Positions 42,079 to 51,629 of a stretch of DNA of 64,000 nt are shown here, in pieces. The stretch is from Candidatus Limnocylindrales bacterium. GTDB taxonomy: Bacteria; Moduliflexota; Moduliflexia; Moduliflexales; JAUQPW01. Within the stretch, counting starts at the first letter, position 1; each line of letters starts with the position of its first letter. Location of the stretch: assembly GCA_035559535.1 (NCBI GenBank), contig DATMBG010000017.1:1-64000 (forward strand). Direction: 5' to 3'. The translations under genes were made by a program, and so were the position numbers. The notes under the pieces were generated by a model, which had not been told where the DNA came from, did no database searches, and saw nothing but the letters and a program-made list of their open reading frames with translations.

Positions 42079-42718
42079 AAGAGGGAGAGGCCTGTCCGGG
42101 GGTCCCTAGGTCCATTAACTTTTTATAAACCTCCTCTACCTGTCTTCGCGTTTCCTCCAGGGAACCTCGATTGTCTATGACATAATCCGCATACTTAACT
42201 TTCTCCGATAAGGGCATCTGAGAGCGGATACGGGCCCAGCCCTCTTCGGCTGAGATACCGTCTCGAAGCATCAACCGATGCAATTGGGTCTGCTCGTCTA
42301 CATAAACAACAATGAGCTTATGGAATCGTTGATATGATCCCGATTCAATCAACAGGGCCGCGTCTACAATAATTAAAGCCTCGGGATATTGACGGCGAAG
42401 TTCCTGATAAAGACGTTTTTCCTCTTCAAAAACTCTGGGGTGAACAATCCGGTTGAGAACTTCCCGTTTAGCCGGATTTTGAAAAACAATAGCCCCAAGT
42501 TTTTTCCGGTCAATGCTCCCGTCGGGAAGGAGAATATCCCTTCCAAAAGAATTTACGATATCCTGCCAGGCCGGTTTTCCAGGTTCTACAACCTGTCTGG
42601 CCAGGACATCGGCATCGATAACCTGAGCGCCCAGAGAACGGAAAATGTGAGACACAGTACTTTTTCCACTGGCAATCCCACCGGTTAACCCGACCACTTT
42701 AAAATCTTCAACCGTCAT
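42056..42718 (-). CDS. coaE: Dephospho-CoA kinase
   Basis: This performs the last step of coenzyme A synthesis, phosphorylating dephospho-CoA at the 3' ribose hydroxyl. It has P-loop GLTGGIASGKSTVSHIF near residue 10, the substrate DAD motif (VIDADVLARQVV), and the RIVHPRVF and VDAALLIESG blocks of P-loop kinases. The 220-residue length is slightly longer than the usual 200, with a short Pro/Ser-rich tail. AAGAAGGT precedes the ATG. It is convergent with the aminotransferase gene and overlaps its end by 23 nt. It diverges from the metallophosphoesterase gene. Confidence 0.97.
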   Translation of the reverse strand: MTVEDFKVVGLTGGIASGKSTVSHIFRSLGAQVIDADVLARQVVEPGKPAWQDIVNSFGRDILLPDGSIDRKKLGAIVFQNPAKREVLNRIVHPRVFEEEKRLYQELRRQYPEALIIVDAALLIESGSYQRFHKLIVVYVDEQTQLHRLMLRDGISAEEGWARIRSQMPLSEKVKYADYVIDNRGSLEETRRQVEEVYKKLMDLGTPGQASPSSRIPCPP

Positions 42719-42743
42719 ACCTTCTTATTTCATAACTTTTTTA

Positions 42744-42772
42744 TTGACGCAACAGTTTTTTCAAGGTAAAAA
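42744..42772 (+). promoter_or_regulatory. Candidate promoter of the metallophosphoesterase gene
   Basis: TTGACG (42744-42749), a 17-nt spacer and TAAAAA (42767-42772) lie 46 nt before the ATG. The -10 is weak, so this is tentative. Confidence 0.35.
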
Positions 42773-42817
42773 CATTTTAACTTAAACCAACTTGAAAGGC
42801 TTAAAAGGGGGACAGGC

Positions 42818-44047
42818 ATGCTGGTTTGTATCAGTGATTTACATCTTACTGACGGTTCCACCGGTCGGTATAACGTGGATGTGACGACCTTTAGTAATTT
42901 CTGGGATAAAATCCTTGAGATTGCCCAGAATTTTAGTATCAAAGAAATCGAGCTGGTCATCGTAGGAGATCTTTTAGATCTTCTTCACTCCACGAGATGG
43001 CTGGAAGGTCCGGAAGAAGCCAAACCATGGTTTGAGAAAGGAGAAGAACAATTTAAAGTTGTAGAAGACATTTTAAACCGTATCTTTCAAGAAAACCAGG
43101 AGCTGATTACCTATCTGGCAGATACACCCCGGTCCGATGAGGTAAATATTAAAATCGGGTATATTCTTGGAGATCATGACTGGCTTATCAATCGATATGA
43201 GAGTTTGCGAGAAAAGGTCTGTAAAGAGCTTCAGCTAAACCACAACCCGACCGAACGGTTTCCTTCCTTCATTCGAAGGGAAGAATATCATGTCTTTGCC
43301 CGCCATGGTCATGAGTATGATACCTATCACTTTGAAGGGGATTATGATGCGCCTTCCATAGGAGATGCTGTGGCTATCGAGTTAATCAGCCGATTTCCAC
43401 AAGCACTGGTGAAGACGCTGGGGGAGAAAGTCGATGAAAAGATCCTCCAGAAATTGAGGAAAATTGAAGATGTTCGACCTCTTTTGGAGGTACCCAATTG
43501 GATATCTGCTGTAGCCGATGAGTCCACTACGCCGGAGTTAGCAAAGGCTATCAAGAGGTGTTGGGATGATCTTGTAGACCAGTTTAACAACCTGGCCTAT
43601 GTGCAACAGTGGTATAAAACCCACCATAGTTGGGCCCCTCTGGATGAAGCGGATCGATTAAAAGATTTGCTGAAAACAACCGCTTTTTCCTCTAAAACCT
43701 TCGTTGGAAAGCAGATACCTTTATCTAAAGCCATGAGCCAGTTTATTCGAGGGGAAGATCGGCATCCTCGAGAGGCCTATAATGAGGATTTTATACGACT
43801 GGATCCGATTCAATATATTGTTTCAGGGCATACCCATCAAAGTCGCCTTTTGTCTATGGATCGTATTAACGGAATCGAAAAACTTTATTTCAACACAGGA
43901 ACATGGCGCAGCGTACATACCCGAAATAAATTTGGAAGGGATAGGGTTCTGTTTACCTCCTGGCAAACCCTCAATTATGCCATTTTCTATAAGAAGGGAG
44001 AGCATCCCAGTCGGGAATTTGAGTTTTGGAGCGTCGCTTTAAGATGA
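42818..44047 (+). CDS. Calcineurin-like metallophosphoesterase
   Basis: The 409-residue protein carries the full set of di-metal phosphoesterase motifs: SDLHLTDGS at the start, VIVGDLLDLL, LGDHDWLIN (the GNHD motif as GDHD), ARHGHEYD and VSGHTHQS. Large helical insertions (about 60-110 and 175-290) distinguish it from short nucleases and UDP-diacylglucosamine hydrolases. The substrate is unknown; cytoplasmic location is expected, since there is no signal peptide. The start has a good AAAAGGGGG ribosome site. It is monocistronic, with no obvious functional neighbours. Confidence 0.88.
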   Translation: MLVCISDLHLTDGSTGRYNVDVTTFSNFWDKILEIAQNFSIKEIELVIVGDLLDLLHSTRWLEGPEEAKPWFEKGEEQFKVVEDILNRIFQENQELITYLADTPRSDEVNIKIGYILGDHDWLINRYESLREKVCKELQLNHNPTERFPSFIRREEYHVFARHGHEYDTYHFEGDYDAPSIGDAVAIELISRFPQALVKTLGEKVDEKILQKLRKIEDVRPLLEVPNWISAVADESTTPELAKAIKRCWDDLVDQFNNLAYVQQWYKTHHSWAPLDEADRLKDLLKTTAFSSKTFVGKQIPLSKAMSQFIRGEDRHPREAYNEDFIRLDPIQYIVSGHTHQSRLLSMDRINGIEKLYFNTGTWRSVHTRNKFGRDRVLFTSWQTLNYAIFYKKGEHPSREFEFWSVALR

Positions 44048-44139
44048 ACCCGGTAGATTTAAGCTCTTTCCAGGGGAATAGGGAAGACTTACCCGGGAAG
44101 CGATCCGGTGAAGCAGGAATACAATAAGCTCTGGGAAAA

Positions 44140-45783
44140 GTGAGGATATCAGATCAGAAAGGAACTTGGGATATGAAGGGTATGATTGTAGCTCCTCAAC
44201 CCGTTGCGGTTGAGGAAGGAATTAAGGTGTTAAGAAAAGGCGGAAATGCCATGGATGCAGCGGTTACCACCGCACTGGTTCAGGGCGTGGTGGATCCCCA
44301 GATGTGTGGTATAGGGGGTTTTGGAACGATGCAGGTTCATATGGCCAGGACCGGAGAAGAAAAAATGATCGATTTTCATGCAACGGCCCCTTACCTGGCA
44401 TCTCCGGATATGTGGAAGGATTTGGTTATTGGAATGGCTAAGGACGGTTTTGGCTATCTCCTCAAAGGGAATGTTAACGACGTAGGATATCTTTCGATTG
44501 CCGTACCCGGAACCGTCCTGGGACTTTACGAAGGATTAAACCGGTACGGAACCTGGAGTTGGAAGGAAGTCATTCAACCGGCCATTCGCTATGCAAGGGA
44601 AGGGTTTCGGGTTACTCCGAGCTTAAAGAACTGGTGGCTCAGTAAAACAGATTCCGGGCGGGTTAATTTTTGGGAAAGAATACAAACCACGGCTGCCTCG
44701 GCCAGGCTTTACACCAAAGGCCCCCAAGAATGGTACGAGGAGGGTGAGATACTCACCAATGAGGATATGGCCCACTCCCTCGAGAGAATAGCCGAGGAAG
44801 GTCCTGACGTCTTCTATCGTGGCGATATAGCTCGGGCTATTTCACAAGATATGGAAAAGAACGGGGGGCTTATTCGGGAAAAAGATCTCCAGAACTACCA
44901 GGTCGTCTTTACAGAACCCCTACGAACCACCTACCGGGGATATACCATTAAAACCAACCCTCCCCCCGGTGGAGGAATTACCTTGATCCAGATCCTCAAT
45001 ATATTAGAAGGATACGATCTGGATAAGCTGGGTCATAATACTGCCCGATATATTGACCTGGTATCTAAAGTCATGCGAATCGCCTTTGCTGACCGGGATA
45101 AGTGGGTCGGAGACCCTGCTTTTGTCCAGGTTCCCATAGAAAAACTCATTTCTAAAGAATACGCCGACGATTGTCGAAGGAAGATTCAGAATCCAAAAAC
45201 TAGTTCTTCAACTTCAAAACCGGTCTTCGATTCTCCGGATACGACCCATGTGTCCGTCCTGGACAAAGACGGGAATGTCGTGGCCCTGACCCATTCTTTG
45301 GGTATGTCTTCCGGCGTGGTTACGCCGGGATTGGGATTTACCTACAATAATGCCATGATTGCCTTCGATCCCATACCCGGCGGCGCAAATTCCATTGCCC
45401 CCGGTAAACGTCGTGTGACCGGTATGTGCCCCACCATTGTCTGGAAGGGACGGGAACCTTTTCTTATCCTGGGTGCCCTGGGAGGTGCCCGCATTATTAC
45501 GGGGGTTCTTCAGGTCATCCTGAATGTCATCGATCATAAAATGAGCCTGGTAGAAGCCATTGTAGCTCCTCGATTTGATTGTCAACGCGGACCAATTATC
45601 CTGGAGGCAAGGATTCCCTATGATGTTTGTGAAGAACTGCAAAGAATGGGAAATCAGGTGGAACGGACGGTCAAGAGCTATGGGACTGTAGCCCGTGTGC
45701 ATGGAATCTGGATGGATAAATCCCGTGGAATCTTACAAGGTGGTGCAGATCCGGCAGGGGATGGGGTAGCCTTAATGGCTTAA
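44140..45783 (+). CDS. ggt: Gamma-glutamyltransferase-family Ntn hydrolase
   Basis: A 547-residue homologue of gamma-glutamyltranspeptidase, which cleaves gamma-glutamyl bonds of glutathione and related compounds after self-processing. The large-subunit start GMIVAPQPVAVEEGIKVLRKGGNAMDAA is in family style. The autocatalytic Thr begins the small subunit in DTTHVSVLDKDGNVVALTHS. No signal peptide is seen, so it is probably cytoplasmic, unlike E. coli Ggt. The GTG at 44140 is used; an ATG at 44173 with AAAGGA 10 nt upstream is an equally plausible start. Some members hydrolyse cephalosporin or oxamate-type amides, so the true substrate is open. Confidence 0.87.
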   Translation: MRISDQKGTWDMKGMIVAPQPVAVEEGIKVLRKGGNAMDAAVTTALVQGVVDPQMCGIGGFGTMQVHMARTGEEKMIDFHATAPYLASPDMWKDLVIGMAKDGFGYLLKGNVNDVGYLSIAVPGTVLGLYEGLNRYGTWSWKEVIQPAIRYAREGFRVTPSLKNWWLSKTDSGRVNFWERIQTTAASARLYTKGPQEWYEEGEILTNEDMAHSLERIAEEGPDVFYRGDIARAISQDMEKNGGLIREKDLQNYQVVFTEPLRTTYRGYTIKTNPPPGGGITLIQILNILEGYDLDKLGHNTARYIDLVSKVMRIAFADRDKWVGDPAFVQVPIEKLISKEYADDCRRKIQNPKTSSSTSKPVFDSPDTTHVSVLDKDGNVVALTHSLGMSSGVVTPGLGFTYNNAMIAFDPIPGGANSIAPGKRRVTGMCPTIVWKGREPFLILGALGGARIITGVLQVILNVIDHKMSLVEAIVAPRFDCQRGPIILEARIPYDVCEELQRMGNQVERTVKSYGTVARVHGIWMDKSRGILQGGADPAGDGVALMA

Positions 45784-45969
45784 GCCTCCGGGTTGGGTAT
45801 GCTTTTGAATCCAGAAGGGAGGCCATTTCTGATTCATCCCTCTTTCTCTTTTCGGCCTCCCAGGGGCCAGGATAAAGTCAAATATTCCCACCCTACTCCC
45901 TTTGAAAGCAAATCCGTATCAGGAGAATTACCTGATCCGACATTGGAGAAACCTAAAGGAGGTTAATCA

Positions 45970-46944
45970 ATGAGAGCCTGGCAAGTGCAGGATTGGGGAG
46001 AACCCGAGCAAATGAAGCTGGTAGATATTCCAAGACCGGAGCCTCGACAGGGAGAGGTTCGGATACGGAACCGGGCAGCAGCCCTCAACTTTTTTGATAT
46101 TCTTCAAATTCAGGGAAAGTATCAGGTGAAACCACCGTTACCTTTTATACCTGGAGCAGAAGTTGCAGGCACAATTGATGCGATAGGTCCCGGGGTTACC
46201 CAATTTTCCATTGGAGACCGGGTACAGGCCCTGGTCTCCACCGGTGGGTATGCCGAATACTCCCTGGCTTTAGCCGGTAAGACCTTTCCTATTCCCTTAA
46301 AGATGAGTTTTGAAGAAGCCGCTGCAATGATTATTACTTATCAAACTTCTTATTATGCCCTGAAGTATCGAACGGTCCTCAAACCCGGAGAATGGTTGCT
46401 CGTCCATGCAGCCGCCGGAGGCGTGGGTACCTCTGCCGTGCAAATCGGTAAAGCCTGGGGCGCTCACCTCATTGCTACAGCCGGTAGTCCGGATAAGCTG
46501 AATTTCTGTTTAAGCCAGGGAGCTGACCATGCCCTGAACTATCGCGATACAAACTGGGTGGAGGAGGTCAAAAAGATCACAGATGGACGGGGAGCCGATG
46601 TAATCTATGATCCCGTAGGAGGGGATATCTTTGATCTCTCAACCAAATGTATCGCAGTTGAAGGACGGCTCCTGGTGATCGGCTTTGCCGGCGGTCGTAT
46701 TCCAACCCTTGCAGCCAATCGGATTCTGCTTAAAAATATATCTGTCATCGGATGCTATTGGGGTGGTTATGTGGAACACCATCCCGAATTCCTGGGAAAG
46801 GCCCAGGCAAACTTGCTTGCCATGTATGAAGCCGGTCAGATTAAACCAGTCGTCTCCCAAACCTATCTGCTATCTGAGGCCGTTATCGCTTTAAGAGCCC
46901 TTGCAGAGCGAAAAACATACGGTAAAGTAGTTCTTCTCATGTAA
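45970..46944 (+). CDS. Zinc-free MDR oxidoreductase (NADPH:quinone reductase type)
   Basis: The 324-residue medium-chain dehydrogenase/reductase has an N-terminal GroES-like part (GEVRIRNRAAALNFFDIL, then PFIPGAEVAGTIDAIG) and an NADPH-binding Rossmann part (VHAAAGGVGTSAVQIGKAWG). The zinc ligands of alcohol dehydrogenase are absent, placing it with quinone oxidoreductases/enoyl reductases. The C-terminal LLSEAVIALRALAERKTYGKVVL is typical. A very strong ribosome site, AAAGGAGGT, precedes the ATG. It leads a same-strand run with the APH-like kinase and acyl-CoA dehydrogenase, so it could reduce an enone or enoyl intermediate of that pathway; this is an inference. Confidence 0.92.
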   Translation: MRAWQVQDWGEPEQMKLVDIPRPEPRQGEVRIRNRAAALNFFDILQIQGKYQVKPPLPFIPGAEVAGTIDAIGPGVTQFSIGDRVQALVSTGGYAEYSLALAGKTFPIPLKMSFEEAAAMIITYQTSYYALKYRTVLKPGEWLLVHAAAGGVGTSAVQIGKAWGAHLIATAGSPDKLNFCLSQGADHALNYRDTNWVEEVKKITDGRGADVIYDPVGGDIFDLSTKCIAVEGRLLVIGFAGGRIPTLAANRILLKNISVIGCYWGGYVEHHPEFLGKAQANLLAMYEAGQIKPVVSQTYLLSEAVIALRALAERKTYGKVVLLM

Positions 46945-46994
46945 GAAAGTAAAAGGGTATTAAGGGGTCTGAGGATAAGAGACCCTTAGGAGTA

Positions 46995-48071
46995 ATGATC
47001 GAGTATCTGGATAAAACACAACCTGTTCGGAGGGGTGAAGAATTAGATCTTCATCGCCTTGAGCCCTACCTGCGAGAGCATCTACCGGATTTCTCCGGAC
47101 CGCTTAGGGTCGAGCAGTTTCCCGGAGGTCACTCCAATTTGACTTATCTTCTACGCTGGAATGGAAAGGAAATGGTACTGCGTCGCCCGCCATTCGGCAA
47201 TCGGGTTAAATCGGCCCACGATATGAACCGGGAGTATCGGGTGCTGAGCAAACTGTATAAGGTTTATCCACCGGCCCCACGTCCGTTCCTGTATTGTGAG
47301 GATGCCTCTATCCTCGGGGCTCCCTTCTACTTGATGGAACGAAGGTATGGGATCGTTCTCCGCCAGAGTCTGCCCCCCGGTTTTCACCTGGATCCCCAGA
47401 CCGTTCGGCGTATGTCAGAATCATTCATTGATAACCTTGCTGATTTGCATGGTATCGATTATCAAGCCGCAGGTCTGGGAGACCTGGGTCGACCCGAAGG
47501 TTATATCCGGCGACAGGTGGAAGGATGGATCCAGCGCTATAGGAATGCCCAAACCGATGAGATTCCTTATATTGGCCAGATCAGTAAATGGCTGATGGAA
47601 CGGATACCCCGGCAGGGCGGTGCCACCCTCATCCACAATGATTATAAATACGATAACCTCATGCTGGACCCCCAAGATCCTTCCCGCATTGTTGCCGTGC
47701 TGGATTGGGAAATGTGTACCCTTGGTGATCCGCTGGCGGACCTGGGTACCACATTGGGATATTGGGTCCAGGCCGATGATGAAGAGTTTCACCAGATGGC
47801 TGCCGGAGGTCCGGGCCCAACTACCTGGCCGGGCAGCATGACCCGATGTGAGCTTGCCGAACGTTATAACAGAAAAACCGGCCGTGACCTCTCAAACCTT
47901 CTTTTTTACTATTGTTTCGGACTTTTCAAGACCGCCGTCATTGTCCAGCAAATTTACTATCGCTATGTTAAAGGATACACGCAGGATGAACGATTTGCTA
48001 ACTTGCTTCAACGTGTAATTCTCCTGAGTAGAATCGCGGTTCGGGCAGCCGAGAGGGGAAAGTTTTATTAA
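46995..48071 (+). CDS. Aminoglycoside-phosphotransferase-like kinase, ACAD10/11-type
   Basis: A 358-residue APH-fold phosphotransferase. The nucleotide-binding region reads RVEQFPGGHSNLTYLLRW with Lys/Arg in MVLRRPPFG. The catalytic loop is HNDYKYDNLMLD and the metal Asp is in AVLDWEMCTLGDPLADLGT. The pattern matches the N-terminal kinase part of human ACAD11 (VLRKPP, LYC.D...G..FY.ME). In that family the kinase phosphorylates 4-hydroxyacyl-CoA. The next gene encodes the matching dehydrogenase. They are separated by a 123-bp non-coding element with inverted ends. Antibiotic resistance is not suggested. Confidence 0.9.
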   Translation: MIEYLDKTQPVRRGEELDLHRLEPYLREHLPDFSGPLRVEQFPGGHSNLTYLLRWNGKEMVLRRPPFGNRVKSAHDMNREYRVLSKLYKVYPPAPRPFLYCEDASILGAPFYLMERRYGIVLRQSLPPGFHLDPQTVRRMSESFIDNLADLHGIDYQAAGLGDLGRPEGYIRRQVEGWIQRYRNAQTDEIPYIGQISKWLMERIPRQGGATLIHNDYKYDNLMLDPQDPSRIVAVLDWEMCTLGDPLADLGTTLGYWVQADDEEFHQMAAGGPGPTTWPGSMTRCELAERYNRKTGRDLSNLLFYYCFGLFKTAVIVQQIYYRYVKGYTQDERFANLLQRVILLSRIAVRAAERGKFY

Positions 48072-48119
48072 AAAAATGATCTGTACTTGGTTATCTTGGT
48101 TTTGATAATCGGAGGATAT

Positions 48120-48252
48120 GTTATTACTTTGTAAAGTCAATTTTGGGTTATTCTCTCCCCTCTTCCCCGCCTCACCCCCTCCCTCCCCGTGGACGGGGAG
48201 GGAGGGGGAGAGGGGAGAACGGTTTTTCAAATCTAACTTTACAAGGTACTCC
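48120..48252. mobile_element. MITE-like non-coding element (short copy)
   Basis: Left end ACTTTGTAAAGTCAATTTTG and the complement of the right end, ACCTTGTAAAGTTAGATTTG, form terminal inverted repeats. The interior is a GC-rich hairpin (CTCCCTCCCC / GGGGAGGGAG). No coding capacity is seen. It sits between the APH-like and ACAD genes. The same ends bound the longer element at 60.7 kb. Confidence 0.6.
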
Positions 48253-48408
48253 TTCCTCCGTTTGCCTCGAGTCGGGTCGAGGGGTAATCCTCAACCTCTA
48301 CACCAGAGCAGATAGTCAAAGATCATTCTTCAACGCGCTCAGGACAGGTAAAGGAAGGGCCGATCCATCAAAGTCAAATAAACCAGATACAGAAATGTGA
48401 AGGGTTAT

Positions 48409-49602
48409 ATGAATTTCGATTATTCTGATAAAGTCAAGAAGCTTCAGAAACAACTTATGGAGTTTATGGAGGCCTATATCTACCCCAACGAGAGGATTTA
48501 TTACGAGCAGATTGAACGAAATCGCTGGCAACCTCCCCCCATTCTTGAGGAATTAAAGGCGAAGGCCAGGGCAGAAGGATTATGGAATCTGTTTCTGCCG
48601 GATAGTGAATATGGAGCCGGTCTTACCAATTTGGAATATGCTCCCCTGTGTGAGATCATGGGCCGATCCCCTATAGCCCCTGAGGTTTTTAACTGCTCGG
48701 CCCCGGATACGGGTAATATGGAGGTTCTAGTACGTTATGGGACCCAGGAGCAGAAGGAGCGATGGCTCAAACCCTTGCTGGCTGGGGAAATTCGCTCCTG
48801 CTTCGCCATGACCGAACCCGATGTGGCTTCGTCAGATGCCACTAATATCCAATCCAGTATCGTTCGAGATGGGGATGAGTATGTTATTAACGGTCGCAAA
48901 TGGTGGAGTTCCGGGGCCGGGGATCCTCGGTGCAAGCTTATTATCTTTATGGGTAAGACCGATCCAACAGCTCCCAAGTATAAACAACAATCCATGATCC
49001 TCATCCCCATGGACACCCCGGGGATTACCGTTAAACGGATGCTGACGGTTTTCGGTTACGACGATGCCCCCCACGGGCATGCCGAGGTTATTTATGAAAA
49101 TGTTCGAGTTCCGGTATCGAACATCTTGCTGGGTGAAGGTCGGGGTTTTGAGATTGCCCAGGGTCGGTTAGGACCGGGCCGTATCCATCATTGCATGCGT
49201 CTAATCGGATTAGCCGAACGTTCCCTGGAAGCCATGTGCAAACGTGTTAAATCTCGGGTTGCCTTCGGTAAACCCCTGGCCGAGATGGGTACCATTCGAG
49301 CAGATATTGCCAACTCACGAATAGAGATCGAACAGGCTCGACTCCTCACGTTGAAAGCCGCTTATATGATGGATACCGTGGGTAACAAAGCAGCCCGTGC
49401 TGAGATCTCCATGATTAAAGTCGTTGCTCCTAATATGGCTTTGAGGGTGATCGACCGGGCCATCCAGGCCCATGGGGGTGCCGGGGTATGTGAGGATTTT
49501 GGCCTGGCCAGGGCCTGGGCCCATGCGCGTACCCTGCGTCTTGCAGATGGACCCGATGAAGTGCATCGTGAAGCCATTGCCAGGATGGAACTGAACAAAT
49601 AA
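48409..49602 (+). CDS. Acyl-CoA dehydrogenase, ACAD11-like
   Basis: The 397-residue flavoprotein closely follows the dehydrogenase part of vertebrate ACAD11. Shared blocks include [46 protein letters not shown] and the C-terminal [14 protein letters not shown]. In ACAD11 the kinase and dehydrogenase are fused and turn 4-hydroxyacyl-CoA via the 4-phospho form into an enoyl-CoA; levulinate LvaA/LvaC of Pseudomonas act similarly. Here they are separate neighbours. The ATG at 48409 with GAAGGG 6 nt upstream is chosen over a GTG at 48397. FAD is the expected cofactor. Confidence 0.93.
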   Translation: MNFDYSDKVKKLQKQLMEFMEAYIYPNERIYYEQIERNRWQPPPILEELKAKARAEGLWNLFLPDSEYGAGLTNLEYAPLCEIMGRSPIAPEVFNCSAPDTGNMEVLVRYGTQEQKERWLKPLLAGEIRSCFAMTEPDVASSDATNIQSSIVRDGDEYVINGRKWWSSGAGDPRCKLIIFMGKTDPTAPKYKQQSMILIPMDTPGITVKRMLTVFGYDDAPHGHAEVIYENVRVPVSNILLGEGRGFEIAQGRLGPGRIHHCMRLIGLAERSLEAMCKRVKSRVAFGKPLAEMGTIRADIANSRIEIEQARLLTLKAAYMMDTVGNKAARAEISMIKVVAPNMALRVIDRAIQAHGGAGVCEDFGLARAWAHARTLRLADGPDEVHREAIARMELNK

Positions 49603-49609
49603 CCAGGGT

Positions 49610-50035
49610 ATGATTCAAATTACACCCTCTCTGGCCATTGATGAGAGCGAGATTCAGGAGGATTTCATCCGTACCTCCGGTCCAGGCGGACAGAACGTCA
49701 ATAAAGTTGCTACCGGTGTGCAACTTCGCTTCGATGTGGTTAACTCCCCTTCTTTACCGGAAGATGTCCGTAAGCGTTTAATTCATCTGGCCGGTCGACG
49801 GATCACCAAAGAGGGGATATTGAGGATCGACGCCCGGCGATTTCGTACGCAAGAACAAAATCGTCGGGATGCTCTGGATCGATTGATAGAATTAATCCGC
49901 AAAGCTTCCGAAGAGCCTAAGCCCCGTCGTAAAACGAAACCATCTCCGGCTTCAAAAGAACATCGGCTAAAGACCAAACGCCATCGAAGTGAGACCAAAC
50001 GCAGACGGAGGTCGGTTTCACCCTCGGAAGATTAA
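49610..50035 (+). CDS. arfB: Ribosome rescue peptidyl-tRNA hydrolase ArfB (YaeJ)
   Basis: The 141-residue protein has the release-factor GGQ catalytic motif in SGPGGQNVNKVATGVQLRFD. Its C-terminal tail, from about residue 103, is long and basic (KPRRKTKP, KTKRHRSETKRRRRS) and fits into the empty mRNA channel. That combination identifies ArfB, which frees ribosomes stalled at mRNA ends. It lacks the codon-recognition domains of RF1/RF2. It starts 7 nt after the acyl-CoA dehydrogenase stop and ends 3 nt before the permease, so it is co-transcribed. The Shine-Dalgarno (AGGG) is very close to the ATG. Confidence 0.93.
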   Translation: MIQITPSLAIDESEIQEDFIRTSGPGGQNVNKVATGVQLRFDVVNSPSLPEDVRKRLIHLAGRRITKEGILRIDARRFRTQEQNRRDALDRLIELIRKASEEPKPRRKTKPSPASKEHRLKTKRHRSETKRRRRSVSPSED

Positions 50036-50038
50036 TCT

Positions 50039-51352
50039 ATGCTCCAACTCAAACGAGAACTGGGAATTTGGGGGGCCATCCTCATGGGTCTGGGTTCCAT
50101 GGTTGGGACGGGAGTATTCGTGAGTATTGGTATTGCGGCAGGAATTGCCGGCCCATCGGTAATTCTGGCGGTCATATTGGCCGCAGGGGTAGCCCTCTGT
50201 AATGGATTGAGTAGTGCCCAGCTTGCTGCCAGCCATCCGGTCAGCGGAGGTACCTATGAATATGGCTATAAATACCTTACTCCCTGGTTGGGCTTTACAG
50301 CAGGTTGGATGTTTTTACTGGCTAAATCTACCTCTGCGGCAACCGCAGCTTTGGGTTTTGCCGGTTACTTGCTAAACTTTCTGGGTGTTTCGCGAGAATT
50401 TTTAATCCCCAGCGCTCTGATGGCCGTAATTCTCTTTGTTGGGATCGTCCTGGGTGGCATTCAACGCTCCCATCTTGCCAACCTCTTCATCGTGACAACG
50501 ACCCTCTTTTCTCTGGTTTTCTTTGTAATGGTCGGTCTACCCCTGGTCATCTCCGGCGGTTTTATGAATCTTACCCCTTTCTTCAAAACCTCTGGAGAAG
50601 GAAGTGGCCCCCTGGCCGCGCTATTCCATGCTACTGCCTTGATGTTTGTTGCCTATACAGGGTATGGACGGATTGCCACATTAGGTGAGGAGGTTCACAA
50701 CCCCATCCATACAATTCCCAGAGCCATTATAGCCACTATGCTGATCACCATGGGGCTATACACCGCAGTGGCACTGGTGGGTGTTGGCACCGTAGGAGCC
50801 GAAAAATTGAGTGTGGCGGCCAACACCCAGGTAGCGCCCCTGGCAGTTGCTGCACGGCAATTCAAAGTACCTTTCAGCTCTCAGATTCTGGCCATTGGAG
50901 CTATGACGGCGATGCTGGGTGTCCTCCTCAATCTCATCCTGGGTCTGTCCCGTGTACTTCTGGCTATGGGTCGTCGCCGGGACATGCCCACCTCACTGGC
51001 ACGCCTTAATAAAGCCCAAACAACACCCTACTGGGCCGTATTGGTGGTTGGCTTTGTCATTGCAGGACTGGTGCTTATCGGTAACGTCAAAACAACCTGG
51101 TCGTTCAGCGCCTTTACAGTTCTGATTTACTATGCCCTTACCAATTTAGCCGCCCTACGCCTTTCAGCAGAGCAAAGACTTTATCCACCCTGGATATCAG
51201 GCTTAGGTCTGATAGCCTGTCTTTTTTTGGCCTTCTGGGTGGAACGACAAACCTGGCTCGTCGGACTGGGGCTGATTTTCGGTGGTCTCCTCTGGCATGC
51301 TCTGGCCAGATGGATAATCCCCTTTCCCCGGCAAACCATTAGCACGGACTGA
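50039..51352 (+). CDS. Amino acid permease, APC superfamily
   Basis: The 437-residue membrane protein has about 12 hydrophobic segments. The first, with GIWGAILMGLGSMVGTGVFV, holds the G-S-M-V-G-T-G substrate loop of APC transporters. FGGTYEY-like SGGTYEYGY in helix 2-3 and VAYTGYGRIATLGEEVHNP in helix 6-7 are further signatures. It probably takes up a neutral or cationic amino acid by proton symport; the substrate is not deducible. It begins 3 nt after arfB. Its end overlaps the convergent SelW-like gene by 14 nt. Confidence 0.9.
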   Translation: MLQLKRELGIWGAILMGLGSMVGTGVFVSIGIAAGIAGPSVILAVILAAGVALCNGLSSAQLAASHPVSGGTYEYGYKYLTPWLGFTAGWMFLLAKSTSAATAALGFAGYLLNFLGVSREFLIPSALMAVILFVGIVLGGIQRSHLANLFIVTTTLFSLVFFVMVGLPLVISGGFMNLTPFFKTSGEGSGPLAALFHATALMFVAYTGYGRIATLGEEVHNPIHTIPRAIIATMLITMGLYTAVALVGVGTVGAEKLSVAANTQVAPLAVAARQFKVPFSSQILAIGAMTAMLGVLLNLILGLSRVLLAMGRRRDMPTSLARLNKAQTTPYWAVLVVGFVIAGLVLIGNVKTTWSFSAFTVLIYYALTNLAALRLSAEQRLYPPWISGLGLIACLFLAFWVERQTWLVGLGLIFGGLLWHALARWIIPFPRQTISTD

Positions 51353-51629
51353 AACGATCTGAATGCCCCAGATCTTTACCCGGGGCAACACGATCACGAA
51401 TCCGTTGTTTCAGTTCTTTTAGGTCGGGAAAGCGTCCCTGATCTTTACGTGACCAGACGGTTTCCCCGTCCACCCGTACCTCGAAAATACCCCCGGTCCC
51501 CGGAATCAAGGCAACCTCTCCCAATTCTGTCTCAAACGTCGTCAGGAGTTCTTGAGCCATCCAGGCCGCACGTAGGAGCCAGCGGCACCGGGTACAGTAT
51601 TCAATCTCTATGCGGGGTCGATTTTTCAT
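51339..51629 (-). CDS. Rdx/SelW-like thioredoxin-fold protein (Cys form)
   Basis: A 96-residue SelT/SelW/SelH-family redox protein. The motif near the N-terminus is IEYCTRCRWLLRA, a CxxC where selenoprotein forms have CxxU. GTGGIFEVRVDGETVWSRK is the family beta-hairpin with the conserved Gly-Phe region. It probably acts in thiol redox control; the partner is unknown. No SECIS or UGA is needed here. It is convergent with the permease gene and overlaps its 3' end by 14 nt. Confidence 0.88.
   Translation of the reverse strand: MKNRPRIEIEYCTRCRWLLRAAWMAQELLTTFETELGEVALIPGTGGIFEVRVDGETVWSRKDQGRFPDLKELKQRIRDRVAPGKDLGHSDRFSPC

Noticed and set aside
46995-48071. Aminoglycoside resistance gene
   Set aside because: The APH-like fold here matches the ACAD10/11 kinase part and is paired with an acyl-CoA dehydrogenase.
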